This document shows positions 45,970 through 55,613 of a stretch of 64,000 nt of DNA, one piece after another (positions within the stretch are counted from its first letter, which is position 1; every line of letters begins with the position of its first letter). This DNA comes from Cytobacillus luteolus (GTDB lineage: Bacteria > Bacillota > Bacilli > Bacillales > Bacillaceae_L). The stretch spans positions 310,001 through 374,000 of the forward strand of contig NZ_JAGGKM010000004.1 of assembly GCF_017873715.1 (NCBI RefSeq), given 5' to 3'. The position numbers and the translations under genes were made by a program. The notes under the pieces were generated by a model that did not search any database, was not told the DNA's origin, and was given only the letters and a program-made list of their open reading frames with translations.

Positions 45970-47115
45970 CTACCTCATTATCTTTTCAAGTTTGGTTAGA
46001 GAATCTCTAATAGCCTTTATAACTATATCAACATCCTCAACCCTATTAAAGTGGGTCAAGCTGATTCTAATTGAGCTATTAGCTGATTGCTCATTTTTGC
46101 CCATAGCCAAAAGTGTTTTACTAGGTGCTTGTTTTTTAGAAGAACAGGCTGACGTAGTTGAGACATATATCCCTTGTTCCTCTAACATATGAACAAACAC
46201 CTCTGATTTTAAGCCATTTATTGAGAAATTAATAATATGCGGTGCTGATCTCTCGTTAGGTGTATTTATCGTTATTAAAGGGAGATCCGCGGAGAGTTTA
46301 TCTATAAACGCCCTCTTTATTATATTCATTTTTGAAATTTTATTATCAATATTTTCAAACGTCATTCTTAATGCCTTAGATATTGCTACAGCTCCTGCAG
46401 TATTTTCTGTTCCCGATCTATAACTATTTTCCTGAGCACCACCTGAAATGAGTTGTGTTAACTCAACCCCGGATCGGATATAAACGATTCCTGTCCCCTT
46501 TATACCGTGAAATTTGTGTCCAGAAATAGTGCAAAGATCAATATTTGCAGATGGAAAATGTAAAGGCACCTTACCAACACCTTGAACATGGTCTACATGA
46601 AACAATATTTTAGGATAATCTTTAAGTAACTTGCCAATTTCTGTTATCGGTTGAACAGAACCAACTTCATTATTTACGTGCATGATTGATACAAGAATGG
46701 TTTCATTGCGAATTGCAGTTTTAATATCCTCTATATGTACTATACCATTTTCATCTGGCTTAACGTAGGTTACTTCAAACCCTAATTGCTCAAGTTGTTT
46801 ACAAGCCTCTTCTACAGAAGGGTGCTCAATGGAAGATGTGATAATATGGTTGCCACGTCTTTTATTAAACAAGGCTACTCCCTTTATAGCGAGATTGTTT
46901 CCTTCTGAGCCTCCAGAAGTAAATATGATTTCAGAAGGCTTACATCCCAGAATATTTGCTACATTCTCCCTCGCTTGTGTTAATAATCTTTCAGCTGTAC
47001 TACCTAACCGATGAATAGACGATGGGTTACCAAAGTAATCCTTTGACACTTTTATAAATACGTCTAACACCTCATCATAAGGTATGGTGGTTGCACTGTT
47101 GTCTAAATAAATCAT
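45970..47115 (-). CDS. nifZ: Cysteine desulfurase (NifZ type)
   Basis: 381-residue PLP-dependent desulfurase. YLDNSATTIP at the start, PLP Lys201 in CTISGHKFHGIKGTG, and catalytic Cys324 in STTSACSSKKQAPS on a loop. Paired with thiI (5-nt gap), it is the likely sulfur donor for tRNA 4-thiouridine, as established for B. subtilis NifZ. Divergent from brnQ. Confidence 0.94.
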   Translation of the reverse strand: MIYLDNSATTIPYDEVLDVFIKVSKDYFGNPSSIHRLGSTAERLLTQARENVANILGCKPSEIIFTSGGSEGNNLAIKGVALFNKRRGNHIITSSIEHPSVEEACKQLEQLGFEVTYVKPDENGIVHIEDIKTAIRNETILVSIMHVNNEVGSVQPITEIGKLLKDYPKILFHVDHVQGVGKVPLHFPSANIDLCTISGHKFHGIKGTGIVYIRSGVELTQLISGGAQENSYRSGTENTAGAVAISKALRMTFENIDNKISKMNIIKRAFIDKLSADLPLITINTPNERSAPHIINFSINGLKSEVFVHMLEEQGIYVSTTSACSSKKQAPSKTLLAMGKNEQSANSSIRISLTHFNRVEDVDIVIKAIRDSLTKLEKIMR

Positions 47116-47336
47116 AATAAAGCCTCACTTCTTCTCGGGGTCGATTGTTGACTCCTGTCTTTATCATGCCTTCAATATTAACATAATCGTTTTTTGATGA
47201 AAACATATGTAGGTACATTCATAATTCCTAATAGTATGCAAATGTTAAAATAGTCATCTATATTAAAACTGACAAAATTATACTAAAATTTAAACATTTT
47301 TAAATTTCGACATTATTCGATTTTGCTATGATATTA

Positions 47337-47350
47337 TGAAAACGTATTCA
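47337..47350 (+). promoter_or_regulatory. Candidate cre site at the brnQ promoter
   Basis: TGAAAACGTATTCA matches the cre consensus at 13 of 14 positions. It begins 5 nt after a TATGAT -10-like box (47327-47332), a typical place for CcpA repression. Confidence 0.6.
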
Positions 47351-47375
47351 CGTTTACGAAAAACAGGGGGACACT

Positions 47376-48689
47376 ATGAAAGACATAGTACTGAAAAAAC
47401 GAGAAATATTGACAATCGGTTTAATGCTCTTTGCCTTATTCTTTGGAGCAGGAAATATGATATTTCCACCTTTATTAGGTCAATTGGCAGGATCGAATGT
47501 GTGGATTGCCATCTTAGGATTTTTACTAACAGGAGTCGGGTTGCCTCTTTTAGGAATTATTGCGATAGCATATTCAGGTGGTAATCTTCAGTTAATTGCA
47601 AATAGGGTTAATCCATTATTCGGATTCATTTTTACGCTAACACTTTATATGGCAATAGGTCCATTTTTCGGAATTCCTCGTACAGCTACAACTGCTTACG
47701 AAATTGGGGTTGTTCCTTTTCTTGCAGCTGAGCTAAATGGCAATATTAGTTTAATGGTCTATACAATGATTTTCTTTCTAATAACCTACCTATTATCTCT
47801 AAACCCTTCTAAGCTAGTGGACAGAATTGGAAAGTACTTAACGCCAGTATTACTAGTTGTTATTGCTTTCTTAGTTGGGAAAGCCCTTCTTTCACCGATG
47901 GGTTCTCTGCAAACCCCTGCAGAAAGCTACGTACACTCTCCCTTCTTTACAGGGTTTATCGAGGGCTATCTGACAATGGATACGATTGCAGCATTAGTCT
48001 TTGGTATTGTGATTATTCATTCGGTAATGGAAAAAGGAGTCACCAATAGAATATCATTATTGAAAACATGTACAATTGCTGGTCTCATTGCAGCAAGTGG
48101 ACTTGCTATCGTATATGTTTCGTTGGCCTATCTTGGGGCAACAAGTGTAGAGGCAATTGGCTATGCAGAGAACGGAGGTATTATACTATCCACGTCCGCA
48201 AGTTACTTATTAGGTTCAGTTGGGACTAGTATACTCAGTATCGCAATTACTTTTGCTTGTTTAACCACAGCTGTAGGATTAGTATCAGCATGTGCAAAAT
48301 ATTTAACAACACTTACAAACAAGATTTCGTACAAGTCATTTGTTGCACTTCTAACAATTTTTAGTTTAGGTGTAGCTAATATTGGACTAACGCAACTTAT
48401 TGCATTTTCCGTGCCAATCTTGATCATTATCTATCCTTTAGCAATTGTACTCATCCTACTTTCTTTTGCACACCCACTTATCGGAGAGAAAAGTATGATA
48501 TATTCCTTAGCACTCTTAGCCACAGGTCTTATTAGTATATTTGATGGTCTTAATAGTGCTGGAATTGAGTTTCCTTTACTCTTACAATTTTTCAAAGAAT
48601 TTTTACCTTTATATGAGCAAGGTATCGGTTGGGTGGTTCCAGCAATTATTGGAGCAATACTCGGTTATATACTCTCTATGAGAAAATAA
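47376..48689 (+). CDS. brnQ: Branched-chain amino acid transporter (BrnQ/LIVCS family)
   Basis: 437-residue cation-coupled carrier with about 12 membrane helices. LFFGAGNMIFPPLLGQLAG (about 20-38) and FFGIPRTATTAYEIGVVPF are family hallmarks. Imports Leu, Ile and Val. The position next to nifZ and ezrA matches B. subtilis braB. The ATG follows CAGGGGGACACT. Monocistronic. Confidence 0.93.
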   Translation: MKDIVLKKREILTIGLMLFALFFGAGNMIFPPLLGQLAGSNVWIAILGFLLTGVGLPLLGIIAIAYSGGNLQLIANRVNPLFGFIFTLTLYMAIGPFFGIPRTATTAYEIGVVPFLAAELNGNISLMVYTMIFFLITYLLSLNPSKLVDRIGKYLTPVLLVVIAFLVGKALLSPMGSLQTPAESYVHSPFFTGFIEGYLTMDTIAALVFGIVIIHSVMEKGVTNRISLLKTCTIAGLIAASGLAIVYVSLAYLGATSVEAIGYAENGGIILSTSASYLLGSVGTSILSIAITFACLTTAVGLVSACAKYLTTLTNKISYKSFVALLTIFSLGVANIGLTQLIAFSVPILIIIYPLAIVLILLSFAHPLIGEKSMIYSLALLATGLISIFDGLNSAGIEFPLLLQFFKEFLPLYEQGIGWVVPAIIGAILGYILSMRK

Positions 48690-48697
48690 GTATACAT

Positions 48698-48730
48698 TAA
48701 GGCCCTTATGAAAAAATCATAAGGGCCTTA
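48698..48730. terminator. Bidirectional terminator between brnQ and ezrA
   Basis: Perfect 14-bp stem TAAGGCCCTTATGA/TCATAAGGGCCTTA between converging genes. Confidence 0.9.
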
Positions 48731-48734
48731 TTAT

Positions 48735-50441
48735 TTAGATATGTTGTATTAGTTCTCTATCATCTAAAATGCTTTGGATTCTTTTAAGTGCACCTGGCTC
48801 AATCTCTTCTATTGCACTAGCAGCCTGCTCTAAGGCTGTTTCATATTCATAGTTGCGGAAAGACTTTTCTGCTTCTAGCAAAGCTTCAGAGATTGAACGA
48901 TAGCTACTTCTATAGCGGTTTCCATATTGAATGACCTGTTCCACCAGATAAACCTGTTCAATTAAATCCTCTGTCATAGTCGTAGTATTTGCTACAATGT
49001 CCTGAGCCTCTTTTAGAGTTTGGTTAACTACTTTCATATTTAAAGGTTTTTCTTCAAGCTTTATAACAACTGCCTCTAAGCTCTCCTTTGCATCAATAAG
49101 AAGCTCTTTATAACCTTGGGGTAAACCTGGCACATTACTCTTCGATAATAATCGTTTTGATTCTGTTAATGCTTTTCTCATTTCACTCAGCTGATCACGA
49201 GCATATAATTCATCTTTTCGTAGTGTTTGTAATGACTCACAATATTTAATATGCTGCTCCTTCACTGATTCAATTTGAGCATGAACATCCTCAAGTTCAT
49301 CTTGAATTAACGAATAAGCAATATGATCCTCATTTAATTTCGATTGGATTGATAAAAATTGTTTTAAAAGCTGTTTTATCTGCTTTACAATCGCTTTATG
49401 TGTTTGTATCTCTTCCTCAGTCAGTCTGTAACTCTGTTGTACAAGTTCGGTTTCATCCCCTGAAGATTTACTTTCCTCATGTAAAGAATGAAGTACTTGT
49501 TCTATTTTACTTACTTCCTGTTGAACATAATGATTCGCAGTGACCTCTTTTTCTAATAGGTCATATAGACCTTCAAGTGAATCTTTTATTTCAATAATCG
49601 CTTCTTTTGCTTCTTTAATCTCTAGTTTTTCAATACGGTTGAGATTTTCCACTACTTTATTTCGTAAAAACTCAACTTCATTTTCAACTTGGAGATGATC
49701 CAGCATAAAGCCATTATTTTGCATTTCTTTGTATCCATCAATCAAATCATCTAATTGAGATGGGATATAAGATTGATATTCAGATAATAATTCTGGTATT
49801 TCCGAAATGTATTCCTTCATGATCGAGAGACTATCTTTAATGAAAAGTACAATTTCTCTAGCTTCTAAGTAATTACCCTGAGTGGTTGCTTCCTCGAAGG
49901 TTGAAAACTTTTCATTAACTTCTTCTAATTTCTTTTCTAAAGCTACCTCTGCCTTTCCAAAGGAGAGATGATGAGCAAGCAAGGACTTTTTAACATTTCG
50001 GTAAGTAGACTTTAACTCTCCAATTTCCACTCTATTTTTTTCTTCACTACCTATTAGGTCTTTAAGTTCTTCAAGAATTTTAGCGATAGTTTCTTCTGTT
50101 TGCTGTAAGGTATTTTCAATTTTTTGAAGAACTGCTTTGGACTTACTAAAGCGATATTTATCAGCTAATTCTTCGGCATCAAATAGGTACTCTTCAATAT
50201 TGGGCAGATTCAACGTAACAATTTCATCCCACTGTCTTCTCCATCTTTCAAAGAGCTCTTCTGTTTGACCTGTCATATTTAGTTCTTTTACTTTTGATAT
50301 CTCGTCTGTGACAGGACGATTCATTACATCTATCTTCCACGCTTCTAAACGATCAACTTCTTTATAAATTTTTTTCCTAAAATAAATTCCTAAAATTAAA
50401 ATAAGTGCAACAACAATTATAATGCCTATTATGATTTCCAT
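48735..50441 (-). CDS. ezrA: EzrA, septation ring regulator
   Basis: 568-residue membrane-anchored regulator of FtsZ ring assembly. One N-terminal helix (about 3-20) followed by long spectrin-like helical bundles to the C-terminus. The conserved QNR patch is visible as QYGNRYRSSYRSISEAL (about 512-528). The ATG follows AAGGGGGCTAGTT. Length matches B. subtilis EzrA (562). Confidence 0.95.
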   Translation of the reverse strand: MEIIIGIIIVVALILILGIYFRKKIYKEVDRLEAWKIDVMNRPVTDEISKVKELNMTGQTEELFERWRRQWDEIVTLNLPNIEEYLFDAEELADKYRFSKSKAVLQKIENTLQQTEETIAKILEELKDLIGSEEKNRVEIGELKSTYRNVKKSLLAHHLSFGKAEVALEKKLEEVNEKFSTFEEATTQGNYLEAREIVLFIKDSLSIMKEYISEIPELLSEYQSYIPSQLDDLIDGYKEMQNNGFMLDHLQVENEVEFLRNKVVENLNRIEKLEIKEAKEAIIEIKDSLEGLYDLLEKEVTANHYVQQEVSKIEQVLHSLHEESKSSGDETELVQQSYRLTEEEIQTHKAIVKQIKQLLKQFLSIQSKLNEDHIAYSLIQDELEDVHAQIESVKEQHIKYCESLQTLRKDELYARDQLSEMRKALTESKRLLSKSNVPGLPQGYKELLIDAKESLEAVVIKLEEKPLNMKVVNQTLKEAQDIVANTTTMTEDLIEQVYLVEQVIQYGNRYRSSYRSISEALLEAEKSFRNYEYETALEQAASAIEEIEPGALKRIQSILDDRELIQHI

Positions 50442-50740
50442 AACTAGCCCCCTTACTTTCTATTAAATCTAGTTTTATAAAAGATCATTAGTTAGAAGGC
50501 ATGAACCCATATCTATTTATTTTCAGTCGATTTTTTCCCATTCGACAAATTCCGCCAATAACTCATCTAATTGATTACGATATTTATAGATACATACTAA
50601 ATATTGGTGTATTTTCAATGTTTTTATGATACCATGTAAACGACAATTTTTGACCAAAATTTTAAAATTTTTTACAGAAAATCATTAATTTTTCCTATAA
50701 AAGATTTAAATTAAAACATTTAATAGATTTTCAACAAAAA

Positions 50741-50783
50741 AATCCTTATCCACTGGTTAAAAACACTCCAGTGGATAAGGATT
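50741..50783 (-). terminator. Strong terminator of refZ
   Basis: Perfect 16-bp stem AATCCTTATCCACTGG/CCAGTGGATAAGGATT followed on the minus strand by seven T residues. Confidence 0.92.
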
Positions 50784-50806
50784 GATAAAGCTATATACAC
50801 TAACCT

Positions 50807-50828
50807 GTTGATTTCAATTACAGGCACT
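50807..50828 (+). repeat. Palindromic repeat remnant (left end only)
   Basis: GTTGATTTCAATTACAGGCACT matches the left terminus of copy 5 (38010 onward) apart from a few changes. It stops 6 nt from the refZ stop codon. Confidence 0.6.
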
Positions 50829-50833
50829 AAATA

Positions 50834-51487
50834 TTATATAGAAAGCGCGATTTGATTATTTGTTTTTACTGTTTTTTCAAAGGGCTCTGAGACAGCAGCA
50901 TTAACCCAACGCTCAATTTCCTTATAGTACTGCTCTGTAAAATATTCTTCATTCGGCATTACATGAAGTACCTCTGCCAAGTATTGAGGATGGAGGTACG
51001 GCATACTTAGCATACCTTTTAATTGGATAATAATAAAAGGGATAGCCAGTTTCTTAAATTCTTTTTGTTTCATACCAATCTCAAAAATCGTTTTTAAATA
51101 ATATCTTTCCTTCGCCAGATAGGTAGTCATTATTTCTCTAATTAATAGTGTATCTAATGTTAACTCTCGTAAGACAAATCGAGTAAGGTGTCTATTGCTT
51201 TTTTGATAGAGTAGTATATCTTTTACAACGAGTAGTAAGCACTCTTTAGCAGATCTTTTATCTAACTCATCAAACCTAGATTCGATCACTTTAAGGTATC
51301 CTTCAAAGAAATTTGATATCAAATACTCAAGCAAACCATTCTTATTTTCGAAGTAATAGGATATGTTGGCTACATTAACGTTCGCCTTATTCGCTATTTC
51401 TCTAACCGAAGTGCCATCAAACCCCTTGGTATTGAAATAATAAACTGCCGCATCAATTACCTTCTTCTTTGTTTCTGTTTTCAACAT
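50834..51487 (-). CDS. refZ: RefZ, TetR-family regulator of FtsZ
   Basis: 217-residue TetR-type DNA-binding protein. The helix-turn-helix (about 8-54) reads KVIDAAVYYFNTKGFDGTSVREIANKANVNVANISYYFENKNGLLEYL. It matches B. subtilis RefZ (YttP), which binds sites near the chromosome origin and inhibits FtsZ when sporulation begins. The ATG follows GGAGGGATT. A remnant repeat lies just behind the stop codon, so the last residues may differ from relatives. Confidence 0.9.
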   Translation of the reverse strand: MLKTETKKKVIDAAVYYFNTKGFDGTSVREIANKANVNVANISYYFENKNGLLEYLISNFFEGYLKVIESRFDELDKRSAKECLLLVVKDILLYQKSNRHLTRFVLRELTLDTLLIREIMTTYLAKERYYLKTIFEIGMKQKEFKKLAIPFIIIQLKGMLSMPYLHPQYLAEVLHVMPNEEYFTEQYYKEIERWVNAAVSEPFEKTVKTNNQIALSI

Positions 51488-51630
51488 AATCCCTCCATAT
51501 CATTACTCCCTATATAAACCTTCTAGAATATATATTTAACTCCTTTAACTTTCGCTCGACAAAGTTATGCGGAAATCTACTTTTTCTGCTATTATAAATG
51601 TAATTTCTTACATTAGAATGGAGGATTATC

Positions 51631-52119
51631 ATGTTTAACGTCGAAATGTATAAAGGAACTAAGGAAGAAAATTATCAGTTTGTCATAAAACAATTAACTG
51701 CTTTAATTGAGGATGAAACAAATACCATTGCAAATCTAGCTAACGCTTCAGCTCTATTGAATCAGTTTCTTGAAAATATAAATTGGGTTGGCTTTTACAT
51801 TACTGAAGGTGAACAGCTTGTACTCGGCCCGTTCCAAGGACTTCCTGCTTGTGTTCGAATTCCGTTTGGAAAAGGAGTTTGCGGTACCTCTGCCCAAAAC
51901 AAAGAAACTTTAAGAGTAGCCGATGTTCATTTATTCCCCGGCCACATTGCTTGTGATGCTGCATCTGCCTCTGAAATTGTTGTTCCTATGATAAAAAATG
52001 ACAAAGTAATAGGCGTGCTTGATATTGATAGCCCAATAAAAGATCGATTTGATGAAATTGACCAAGAATTCTTAGAGAAATTTGTGGAAGTTTTAGTAAG
52101 TTATATAAAGGAAGTTTAA
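51631..52119 (+). CDS. ytsP: Free methionine-(R)-sulfoxide reductase (GAF domain)
   Basis: 162-residue GAF-domain enzyme reducing free methionine R-sulfoxide. Cys74 (GLPACVRIPFG), Cys84 (GVCGTSA) and Cys108 (GHIACDA) have the same spacings (10 and 24) as the catalytic cysteines of the E. coli enzyme. The ATG follows AATGGAGGATTATC. Located next to a methionine gamma-lyase-like gene, a suggestive methionine theme, though on opposite strands. Confidence 0.92.
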   Translation: MFNVEMYKGTKEENYQFVIKQLTALIEDETNTIANLANASALLNQFLENINWVGFYITEGEQLVLGPFQGLPACVRIPFGKGVCGTSAQNKETLRVADVHLFPGHIACDAASASEIVVPMIKNDKVIGVLDIDSPIKDRFDEIDQEFLEKFVEVLVSYIKEV

Positions 52120-52133
52120 GTCTTTGTTAAAGT

Positions 52134-52166
52134 AAGAACCCCTCCTAGCTAGGAGAGGTTCTTTTG
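52134..52166. terminator. Bidirectional terminator between ytsP and the gamma-lyase gene
   Basis: AAGAACC/GGTTCTT outer stem and CTCCTAG/CTAGGAG inner stem; T run on the right. Confidence 0.82.
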
Positions 52167-52176
52167 GTTAAATACA

Positions 52177-53373
52177 CTATTTCTTTAAAACCAAGACGTC
52201 TAATGCCTGCTTTAAGTCACTCCAAATATCTTCCCATGCTTCTAAGCCTACAGATAGACGTATCATGTTATCAGTGATTCCCATCTTCTTTCGCTCTTCT
52301 TCAGGAACGACAGCATGAGTCATTGTGGCTGGGTGTTGAATTAAGGTCTCAGCATCACCTAAACTTACTGCAATTTTTATCAATTTCAATTCATTCAGTA
52401 CTCTTTGCGCCTCTTCTTTTCCACCATTTATCGTAAATGATATTAGCCCACCAGCCTGTTTCATTTGTTTTTTCATAATTTCATATTGAGGGTTATTAGG
52501 ATCTCCTGGATAGTATAACTCCTCAATTCCTTCATGTTGTTTAAGTAGCTCAGCAATCTTGGCTGCATTAGAACAATGACGGTCCATTCGAACAGGTAAA
52601 GTTTTTAATCCACGAAGTAATAGCCATGCATCAAATGGTGAAATAATTCCACCTATATCCTTTTTTGTCGTCATGGCAACATTATTGATGAATTCCGCTT
52701 TCCCAACAACTAAACCAGCGATCACATCTCCATGACCACCAATATACTTGGTCGCACTGTGGATTACAATGTCACAGCCTAATTTAATAGGTTGTTGTAG
52801 ATAAGGAGAAGAAAATGTATTATCTACGACTACTGGGACATTGTATTTTCTCGCTACCTTCACAACCAATTCTAGATCAATAAGTGCCATTGTAGGGTTT
52901 ATAGGTGTTTCCACATAAATAACTTTTGTATCAAAGGATATTGCATCTTCAATTGCTTGTTCAGAATCCATATTGCTAAAGCTGTGCGTGATATTATATT
53001 TTTCATTCATCAATTCAAGTAACCCAAAGGTACATCCATAAACTCCTTTAGAACATAGAATATGATCACCGGATTTGGTTAGAGCCAGTAGAACTGCTGA
53101 AACAGCAGCCATTCCAGAACCAAAAGCAAGTCCTGCCTCGGCACCCTCAATCAGAGCGATTCTTTCTTCGAGTGTTCTAACAGTCGGATTTCCTAATCTA
53201 GAATAGATAAACCCATCCTCTGCCCCAGCAAACCGTCTTTCTCCTTGCTCTGCTGTTTCAAAAGTAAATGTTGACGTCTGAAATAAAGGCGGCGTCAGAC
53301 TTCCATTATGGTTTTTAGAATCGTACCCTCCGTGGATAACAGTTGTTTCTATTTTTTTCTCTTCATTAGCCAT
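52177..53373 (-). CDS. megL: Methionine gamma-lyase / Cys-Met metabolism PLP enzyme
   Basis: 398-residue gamma-family PLP enzyme. YSRLGNPTVRTLEE (phosphate contact), PLP Lys209 in IHSATKYIGGHGDVIAG and GVYGCTFGLLE with Tyr112 and Cys114. The Cys after Y-G is the residue that distinguishes methionine gamma-lyases (Cys116 in Pseudomonas putida) from cystathionine lyases, which supports methanethiol-forming activity. Cystathionine gamma-lyase activity remains possible. A cre site lies 61 nt upstream of the start. Confidence 0.82.
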   Translation of the reverse strand: MANEEKKIETTVIHGGYDSKNHNGSLTPPLFQTSTFTFETAEQGERRFAGAEDGFIYSRLGNPTVRTLEERIALIEGAEAGLAFGSGMAAVSAVLLALTKSGDHILCSKGVYGCTFGLLELMNEKYNITHSFSNMDSEQAIEDAISFDTKVIYVETPINPTMALIDLELVVKVARKYNVPVVVDNTFSSPYLQQPIKLGCDIVIHSATKYIGGHGDVIAGLVVGKAEFINNVAMTTKKDIGGIISPFDAWLLLRGLKTLPVRMDRHCSNAAKIAELLKQHEGIEELYYPGDPNNPQYEIMKKQMKQAGGLISFTINGGKEEAQRVLNELKLIKIAVSLGDAETLIQHPATMTHAVVPEEERKKMGITDNMIRLSVGLEAWEDIWSDLKQALDVLVLKK

Positions 53374-53433
53374 CCAAATCCATCCCCCTAATTTTAAACT
53401 CCTATTAATAGGATATGATAAAACAGCCTGTAT

Positions 53434-53447
53434 TGAAAGCGTTTTCT
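53434..53447 (-). promoter_or_regulatory. Candidate cre site upstream of the gamma-lyase gene
   Basis: On the plus strand TGAAAGCGTTTTCT matches the cre consensus at 13 of 14 positions (last base T). It lies 61 nt from the start codon. Confidence 0.6.
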
Positions 53448-53517
53448 TTTTATATAAAAAGGAATGTGTATCTGTGTTGCTACTACCGCTTTTCTCAATT
53501 CAGTACAGATAAAAAAA

Positions 53518-53546
53518 GCATTCAAGAGGTAGCACCTCCTGAACGC
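53518..53546 (-). terminator. Intrinsic terminator of dgcP
   Basis: GCATTCA/TGAACGC outer and GAGGT/ACCTC inner stems followed on the minus strand by seven T residues, 20 nt after the dgcP stop. Confidence 0.82.
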
Positions 53547-53565
53547 CTGTAATTTCTTACTAGTT

Positions 53566-55407
53566 TTACACTATGCTTTCTTCTTGAACGACCACTTGGT
53601 TCTTTCCATTTTCTTTTGCCATATATAAAGCCTTGTCTGCCCTTTTAAATAATTTGAATGCATTATCCTGATAACTTTGATTCCAATGGGATAATCCACA
53701 GGAAATTGTCACTTTAGGAGAGGTATGGTTGCCTACTTTTTCAACAATTCTCTTTGCTATTGCTGTACCTGCTGCCAGATCAACCTTTGGTAAATAAATA
53801 GCAAGTTCTTCTCCACCCCATCTTGCACCAATATCATTATCTCGAATATTATCCTTTAAAATTCTAGCAACCTGTATTAAGATTTCATCACCTATCTGGT
53901 GACCATATATATCATTAATACATTTGAAATTATCCAAATCTATTAGCACAAAAGTCCCAAAAGCATCGGTTGCCATAGATTTTGTAATCATGCTATCAAG
54001 GTAGCTACGTGAGTATAATTTCGTTAAATGATCTGTTATAACTAGGTTTTCTAATTCTTCTCTTAACATTGAGTTTGAGAATGCTAGAGTTGAGTGATGA
54101 ATTAATGATTGAAGCAGTTTAAAGGTTTCAAATGAGAAATAGTAAGGTTTCTCGTGCATAACAATGGCAACACCTTTAATAAGTCCACTTTGAGCCATTG
54201 GGACTGCCATTAAAGAACGAAATCTTAACCCATTTAAGAGAGGTTCAGTAGATATATCCCCAATAAATAATGTATCCTTTTCGTCTTTAATTTTTTCATC
54301 CACATACTTTAGATAAAGCTCACTTTGCTCACTTTCAAAAAAAGGTGTACTTCCTGGTAGCAATTTAAATCGATCGTTTTCTAATATAATAAATCCTACC
54401 TCTTGTGATCCAAAAGACTGTAGAATTTGATCTGACATAAAGTTCATCGTGTCTGTTAATCTTAAGTTAGAATTCAATCGATGTGATGTCTCGTTTATTA
54501 GTTGAAGATCAGCAACTAGTCTTTTTGATTGTTGATATAGTTGAGCATTTTCAAGCGCACTCCCCGCTGTGTTCGCAAGCAATTCAATAAACCTGACCTC
54601 ACTATGCGGAAAAATAACAGTATTTGGCGCAATTACTTGTAGTACTCCATACACACCCTGCTTACCTTTCAGGGGCGCATATAGTATAGATCTCTTCTCT
54701 TTTACTAAGTCCTCAAACTGTACTTCTCCTGTTACATAGGCTTGCATTGCCGCAGGATTATCATCATTATCATATTGGAACTCTTTAATTGGCAACCCAT
54801 TGTTATTATGATTGTCATGAGAAAGTAATAAATAGTATGTGAACGAAGGATATACATTACGTAAGGTATCAATAATCTCTCCTAATACTTCATCCATGTC
54901 CATCGTCGAATGAAATTTAGCTGTTACATTAAATAATTGTTCATACCTTTTTCCTTCTTCAAATATCTTTGAAAACTCTAGTAACTTTTCAATCAATTTG
55001 AAGCCTTCATTAGCCACTTCTATTAACAACGATTTATTTATGGATAATTGTCTATATTTAAACTCAAATAGTCCAATTGCTTTGTTATTTCTATATATCT
55101 TTGAAATGAACGTATAAATAGTCCTTTTATCGTCAACATTTTCCTGCTCTTCCATCATTTCATTTACGATTTTATCTGATAGAAAATAACTGCCTAAATT
55201 ATTGTTAATGGACATATTGCTAGAGGCCTTTGGAAAATAGTATTGCTTCCATTCGTTATAAATAAAGAGAGTCACCTCTTCTAGATTTAGCTTTTCATTC
55301 ATTAAAATTAATAATTGATCTATTGATTGTTGCTCATCTTCTTGCACTAAAAAATCAAAGAAATGACTTTTTAATGAAGCCAGTAGCTGAGGATCTTGGT
55401 ATTCCAT
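53566..55407 (-). CDS. dgcP: DgcP-like diguanylate cyclase with GAF domains
   Basis: 613-residue soluble protein: two GAF-like regions (about 155-300 and 315-440) and a C-terminal GGDEF domain (about 450-605). The active site reads ARWGGEELAIYLP, and an RxxD inhibitory site (RDND) lies five residues before it, so it should be active and product-inhibited. B. subtilis DgcP (YtrP) has the same architecture and neighbourhood. The start is ATG at 55407 after TAGGTGATACG; an in-frame TTG at 55443 lacks a ribosome binding site. Makes cyclic di-GMP. Confidence 0.9.
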   Translation of the reverse strand: MEYQDPQLLASLKSHFFDFLVQEDEQQSIDQLLILMNEKLNLEEVTLFIYNEWKQYYFPKASSNMSINNNLGSYFLSDKIVNEMMEEQENVDDKRTIYTFISKIYRNNKAIGLFEFKYRQLSINKSLLIEVANEGFKLIEKLLEFSKIFEEGKRYEQLFNVTAKFHSTMDMDEVLGEIIDTLRNVYPSFTYYLLLSHDNHNNNGLPIKEFQYDNDDNPAAMQAYVTGEVQFEDLVKEKRSILYAPLKGKQGVYGVLQVIAPNTVIFPHSEVRFIELLANTAGSALENAQLYQQSKRLVADLQLINETSHRLNSNLRLTDTMNFMSDQILQSFGSQEVGFIILENDRFKLLPGSTPFFESEQSELYLKYVDEKIKDEKDTLFIGDISTEPLLNGLRFRSLMAVPMAQSGLIKGVAIVMHEKPYYFSFETFKLLQSLIHHSTLAFSNSMLREELENLVITDHLTKLYSRSYLDSMITKSMATDAFGTFVLIDLDNFKCINDIYGHQIGDEILIQVARILKDNIRDNDIGARWGGEELAIYLPKVDLAAGTAIAKRIVEKVGNHTSPKVTISCGLSHWNQSYQDNAFKLFKRADKALYMAKENGKNQVVVQEESIV

Positions 55408-55578
55408 CGTATCACCTACATTTTCCTGACAATAATTTGACAATTATATTATAATCTTTTTTATAAAATATTTCTCTATTATAGTTTATTTTGTAATATA
55501 AATGTCTTTTTTCTATGATTTTCATTTTATGGTTCTATCATTTTATTTCCTTGTTCATAGGAGTTAATAGAAAATCAC

Positions 55579-55607
55579 TTGACTTTTATGCTTCAAAATC
55601 ATATACT
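55579..55607 (+). promoter_or_regulatory. Sigma-A promoter of rpsD
   Basis: TTGACT (55579-55584), a 17-nt spacer, TATACT (55602-55607). The predicted transcript start near 55614 gives a leader of about 190 nt. Confidence 0.85.
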
Positions 55608-55613
55608 AATCGT

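Larger units (their letters stand above)
50442..50833. other. Intergenic region between ezrA and refZ
   Basis: 392 nt. It holds the refZ terminator (50741-50783), a repeat remnant (50807-50828) and AT-rich sequence upstream of ezrA. A 31-codon minus-strand frame at 50523-50618 (ending FVEWEKID) looks protein-like but lacks a ribosome binding site; it may be a gene remnant. Confidence 0.4.
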
